In this document: piece after piece, positions 61,447 to 64,000 of the stretch
Layout: every line of letters begins with the position of its first letter
Position numbering within the stretch: the first letter of the stretch is position 1
Assembly (NCBI RefSeq): GCF_025685625.1
Contig: NZ_JAGSYI010000004.1
Span: forward strand, 62,001 to 126,000
From: Acidicapsa acidisoli
GTDB lineage: Bacteria; Acidobacteriota; Terriglobia; Terriglobales; Acidobacteriaceae
Direction of reading: 5' to 3'
DNA length: 64,000 nucleotides
Program-made: the position numbers and the translations under genes
Notes under the pieces: model-generated
Told to the model about the DNA's origin: nothing
The model's database searches: none
Seen by the model: only the letters and a program-made list of their open reading frames with translations

Positions 61447-64000
61447 TTAGAAGAGAACCTTCAACGACAACTGCACGCGCCGAGGAAAATTCGCCTCAGT
61501 TGAACCGATGGTTCCGTAGCCAGACCAGGCGCCAGGCTGGTTGGGATTCAGCACACTGGTGCGAGTAATCGGTGTTTGCGGATTACTCGTGCTGGGAGAA
61601 CCAAAGATCGGAGTGTTCGTCAAATTAAATGCCTCCGCCTTGAATTGCACATTAACCCCCTCGCTCACAGCAAACTTCTTTTCGACGCCCATGGCCGTCT
61701 GCTGCGCCCACGGGTTACGGACCGTCGTCACCGCCGACTTTGCCGTGATCGTTGTGTATTCGGGCAAGGTGGTCCAGCACGAAGCCTGGGAATTATTGAG
61801 GTAACTCTCGTAGCTCTTGTGAGAGGACTTGATATCGTACGTACCGCAGTTGTATTGATTTTGATTCGGATAGCTAACCGGAGTCCCGCCGTCGTTCGTG
61901 AAAACCCAGTCAAGCTGCCAGCCGCTGATGCCCTCGCCCAAAACCCCATGCGCGCCCGGTGCGATCCAGCCACCACGGCCAATCGGCAAACCATACAGGC
62001 CGCTGAAAGCGAAGTCCCATGGCCGATCTGTTCCGTAAATCTGATAATTCGGATTGGCATCCACCAGGCCAGCGGCACCATCGTTCAGGAATCCAGTTGC
62101 CGCCATAGCTTTCGACCACGTGAAGGAGCTGAGAAAACTCAGGCCATTGCTCAATACTCCGGTACCTGCAAAACGCTTTTCGGCTTTCAGAAGAAGGCCA
62201 TTGTAATTGTCATAACCCTGGGAGTTGTCGGTAACAGTCAAGCTTCCGTCATATTGCGGATAGGGGACCATCAGGTATTTGGCCGCGATGGTCGGGTTGG
62301 CTCCCAGTGCCAACGTATTAGGAAGCGCGCCATAGAAAGGATTCGGCACCAGTTGGTCCAGATAACTCGGTGTGGCATGACCCTGCTGCCATTGCGCCGG
62401 AGTAAGGGCATTCATCTGCTTGGACGTGGGTATGTCGCTAGCGTGAACCCCTAGGTAAGTGGCCTCACCAACAATGTGCGCCGGCAGGGCAACTTGCACG
62501 CCGAGCGTGTATTGCTCCACTAGAGGAAGTTTTCGGTTGCGCAGATCGAGACTGAGGCTCTGGCCGACAAGCGTCGCCAGTCCCTGCGAGCTGCCCGGCA
62601 GCGCAGCATAGCCGTTCGGGAAAGGCACGCCGTTGTTGAAGCTCGACGCGGGATGGAGCCCGCCATCCGGCGACGAGTTATATTCCGTAGTTTGGCTCCA
62701 GGGATTCTCGTTGCCGAGTTCAGTGCCCACAGCCGTGCTCCAGGCCACGCCACCATGCACCACCATGTTCTTGTTGATGCCATAAGAAAAACCGAACTTC
62801 GGCAGAACTCGACCGAAGGTGTTCTGGTATGCGGAGAGGCTTCCGCTTTCAAACTGCACTCCGCCGAGAATGGGATTCGCCATCGCGGCGCCATTGGGCA
62901 GTTGGTTGCCAGTAGGAAAAGTGATTTGACTGGTGATCGGATTGGTGCAGGTAAAGCACATGCCTGCCAGCAGGTGATCGTGCCTTTCCCGTGGAGATGT
63001 TTCCGTTTCCCAGCGTAAACCCACGTTAAAGGTCAGGTTGCTCTTAACCTTCCAATCGTCCTGGATATAGGCGGCGTAGTAGTTGTAAGACTCGTATGGA
63101 GCGGTCTGGTACTGAACGCTGCCCGAGCCCGGATAGCCCAAAAGCAAATCGGCGAGCACCGAACCATCACTCTTAGCCTGGAAGGGATTCTGCTGAGTAA
63201 AGCCGGTAGTAAAGCTGAACGCGCCGTTGGGCTGCCCAAGGCCTGCATTCACGTCATGAAAAAGCATGAACTCCGTGCCGTAGTGCAGATTGTGCTTCCG
63301 AAGAACCTGCAGGATCGACGGGCTGAGGTCGTATGTCTCGTACATCGTTGGATCGCCCTCGTTGCCAATCATGTTGGGGTACCCGTCCCCCAGGTCGACC
63401 ACCGGCGCCCATTGGCGCGAGGTAGTCGGAATCTGTGGCATCGTGAGACCCAGGTCGGCGGCAGTGAGGGTGCTGATGCCCGCGGCCACGTTGCCCGACG
63501 GGTCGTGGGCCCACATTCGATTGAAGGATGCCCGGATATCGCCGATGCGTCGTGGGCTGAAGGTGTGTGTTAAATCGACTACCTGAGTCAGACTGGAACG
63601 ATAGCTGTCAGTTCCTCCCTCAGCGGCAGCGCCAGGCAGACCGTTGGAGTTGCGCGTGGTCAGGCCAGCCCACCATGCAAAGATGCCATAGATCCGTGTC
63701 GCGTCGCTGAGGTCGTAGTCAACCCGTGCGATCGGCATGTTATAGGCATAGGGAGTGCTGGTATTGAAGACGTAATTATTGACATATCCACTGCGATTGG
63801 GCGCTGGAAACAGGTCCATCATCTTCACGCCTATAGCGCTGACCCGCGAGGCGGGAATCGTGTCATTCGCAAACAGGGAGCGAGTGTACGTATTGCATCC
63901 ACCAGAGGTGGTTGGAGCCGCGCAGGTTGTTGTCTCAGGATCGTAGATGCCGGTTTTGTGAACCGCGTCCAGATATCCGGTTAGATTGACATTGCCCAAT
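61447..64000 (-). CDS. Oar-like TonB-dependent outer-membrane receptor (5' end outside window)
   Basis: 850 residues are visible, the C-terminal part of a large beta-barrel protein; the frame is open at the right edge (the leftmost codon is TTG within the gene). Typical features: NNYVFNTSTPYAYNMPIARVDY and VDLTHTFSPRRIGDIRASFNR (barrel strands), YIQDDWKVKSNLTFNVGLRW (shared by Oar/CarboxypepD_reg receptors), GEGISGWQLDWVFTNDGGTPVS, and a final strand ending in PRRVQLSLKVLF with terminal Phe, the outer-membrane assembly signal. The N-terminal regulatory and plug domains would be outside the window. Such receptors import large or complex substrates. The stop lies 206 bases from the phosphoesterase start. 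Confidence 0.88.
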   Translation of the reverse strand, partial: LGNVNLTGYLDAVHKTGIYDPETTTCAAPTTSGGCNTYTRSLFANDTIPASRVSAIGVKMMDLFPAPNRSGYVNNYVFNTSTPYAYNMPIARVDYDLSDATRIYGIFAWWAGLTTRNSNGLPGAAAEGGTDSYRSSLTQVVDLTHTFSPRRIGDIRASFNRMWAHDPSGNVAAGISTLTAADLGLTMPQIPTTSRQWAPVVDLGDGYPNMIGNEGDPTMYETYDLSPSILQVLRKHNLHYGTEFMLFHDVNAGLGQPNGAFSFTTGFTQQNPFQAKSDGSVLADLLLGYPGSGSVQYQTAPYESYNYYAAYIQDDWKVKSNLTFNVGLRWETETSPRERHDHLLAGMCFTCTNPITSQITFPTGNQLPNGAAMANPILGGVQFESGSLSAYQNTFGRVLPKFGFSYGINKNMVVHGGVAWSTAVGTELGNENPWSQTTEYNSSPDGGLHPASSFNNGVPFPNGYAALPGSSQGLATLVGQSLSLDLRNRKLPLVEQYTLGVQVALPAHIVGEATYLGVHASDIPTSKQMNALTPAQWQQGHATPSYLDQLVPNPFYGALPNTLALGANPTIAAKYLMVPYPQYDGSLTVTDNSQGYDNYNGLLLKAEKRFAGTGVLSNGLSFLSSFTWSKAMAATGFLNDGAAGLVDANPNYQIYGTDRPWDFAFSGLYGLPIGRGGWIAPGAHGVLGEGISGWQLDWVFTNDGGTPVSYPNQNQYNCGTYDIKSSHKSYESYLNNSQASCWTTLPEYTTITAKSAVTTVRNPWAQQTAMGVEKKFAVSEGVNVQFKAEAFNLTNTPIFGSPSTSNPQTPITRTSVLNPNQPGAWSGYGTIGSTEANFPRRVQLSLKVLF

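Overview
The window reads as an Acidobacteriota-type chromosome (moderately high GC; an Oar-like TonB-dependent receptor, a YncE/phosphoesterase fusion protein and a Tat-exported bicupin in the core part). About 48 kb of an integrated conjugative element or defence island ends at a tRNA-Asp gene. The phylum call is inference from gene content. The island/core border at the tRNA is read directly from sequence: an excisionase-like gene and a tyrosine integrase (46683-48193) abut the 3' end of tRNA-Asp(GTC) (48246-48322). Everything left of it to base 1 has mobile or accessory character, and the other end of the element lies outside the window.

Region 1 (1-13282) is the conjugation module: VirB4 (5' end outside the window), VirB9, VirB10, VirB11, a RepB-type primase, two ribbon-helix-helix type proteins around a repeat-rich intergenic region that may be oriT, a TraD/VirD4 coupling protein and a MobF (TrwC/TraI-like) relaxase-helicase. 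VirB10 appears to have lost its C-terminus where a reverse-strand HExxH membrane metallopeptidase gene sits, so the secretion channel may be defective.

Region 2 (13307-16955) is a six-gene reverse-strand operon for ubiquitin-like conjugation: XRE regulator, ImmA/IrrE-type protease, multiubiquitin-domain protein, E2-like protein, a JAMM-protease/E1 fusion and a DUF6527 protein. Region 3 (17121-19595) holds an hsdM relic and a first HipBA module. Region 4 (20049-25642) holds a C-terminally aberrant IS1182-like transposase, a sigma factor/membrane protein/serine hydrolase operon, and an IS110-family (IS1111-like) element with subterminal inverted repeats and a long right-end non-coding segment that is a bridge-RNA candidate. 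A ParB-like protein without its N-terminal ParB domain follows.

Region 5 (27351-37649) is a tight reverse-strand defence operon: DUF499 ATPase, a very short PglZ-domain protein, DUF1156 adenine methyltransferase, an unrecognised 173-residue protein and an SNF2 helicase. It resembles BREX type 3 and helicase/methylase/ATPase systems but matches neither exactly. Region 6 (38605-46414) has a second HipBA module with a 19-bp inverted-repeat operator candidate, a zinc-ribbon microprotein, a two-gene unit of a large PLD-fold nuclease with a frameshifted partner, a small ORF and a LysR regulator. A perfect 31-bp palindrome lies between LysR and the excisionase/integrase operon.

Region 7 (48323-64000) is ordinary chromosome: an RND tripartite efflux operon (reverse strand), an oxalate-decarboxylase-like bicupin, a DinB-fold protein, the YncE/phosphoesterase protein and the 3' part of a large outer-membrane receptor gene.

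The best candidates for new biology are the compact PglZ operon (27351-37649), the PLD pair (40950-44801) and the damage-sensor-linked ubiquitin-like operon (13307-16955).
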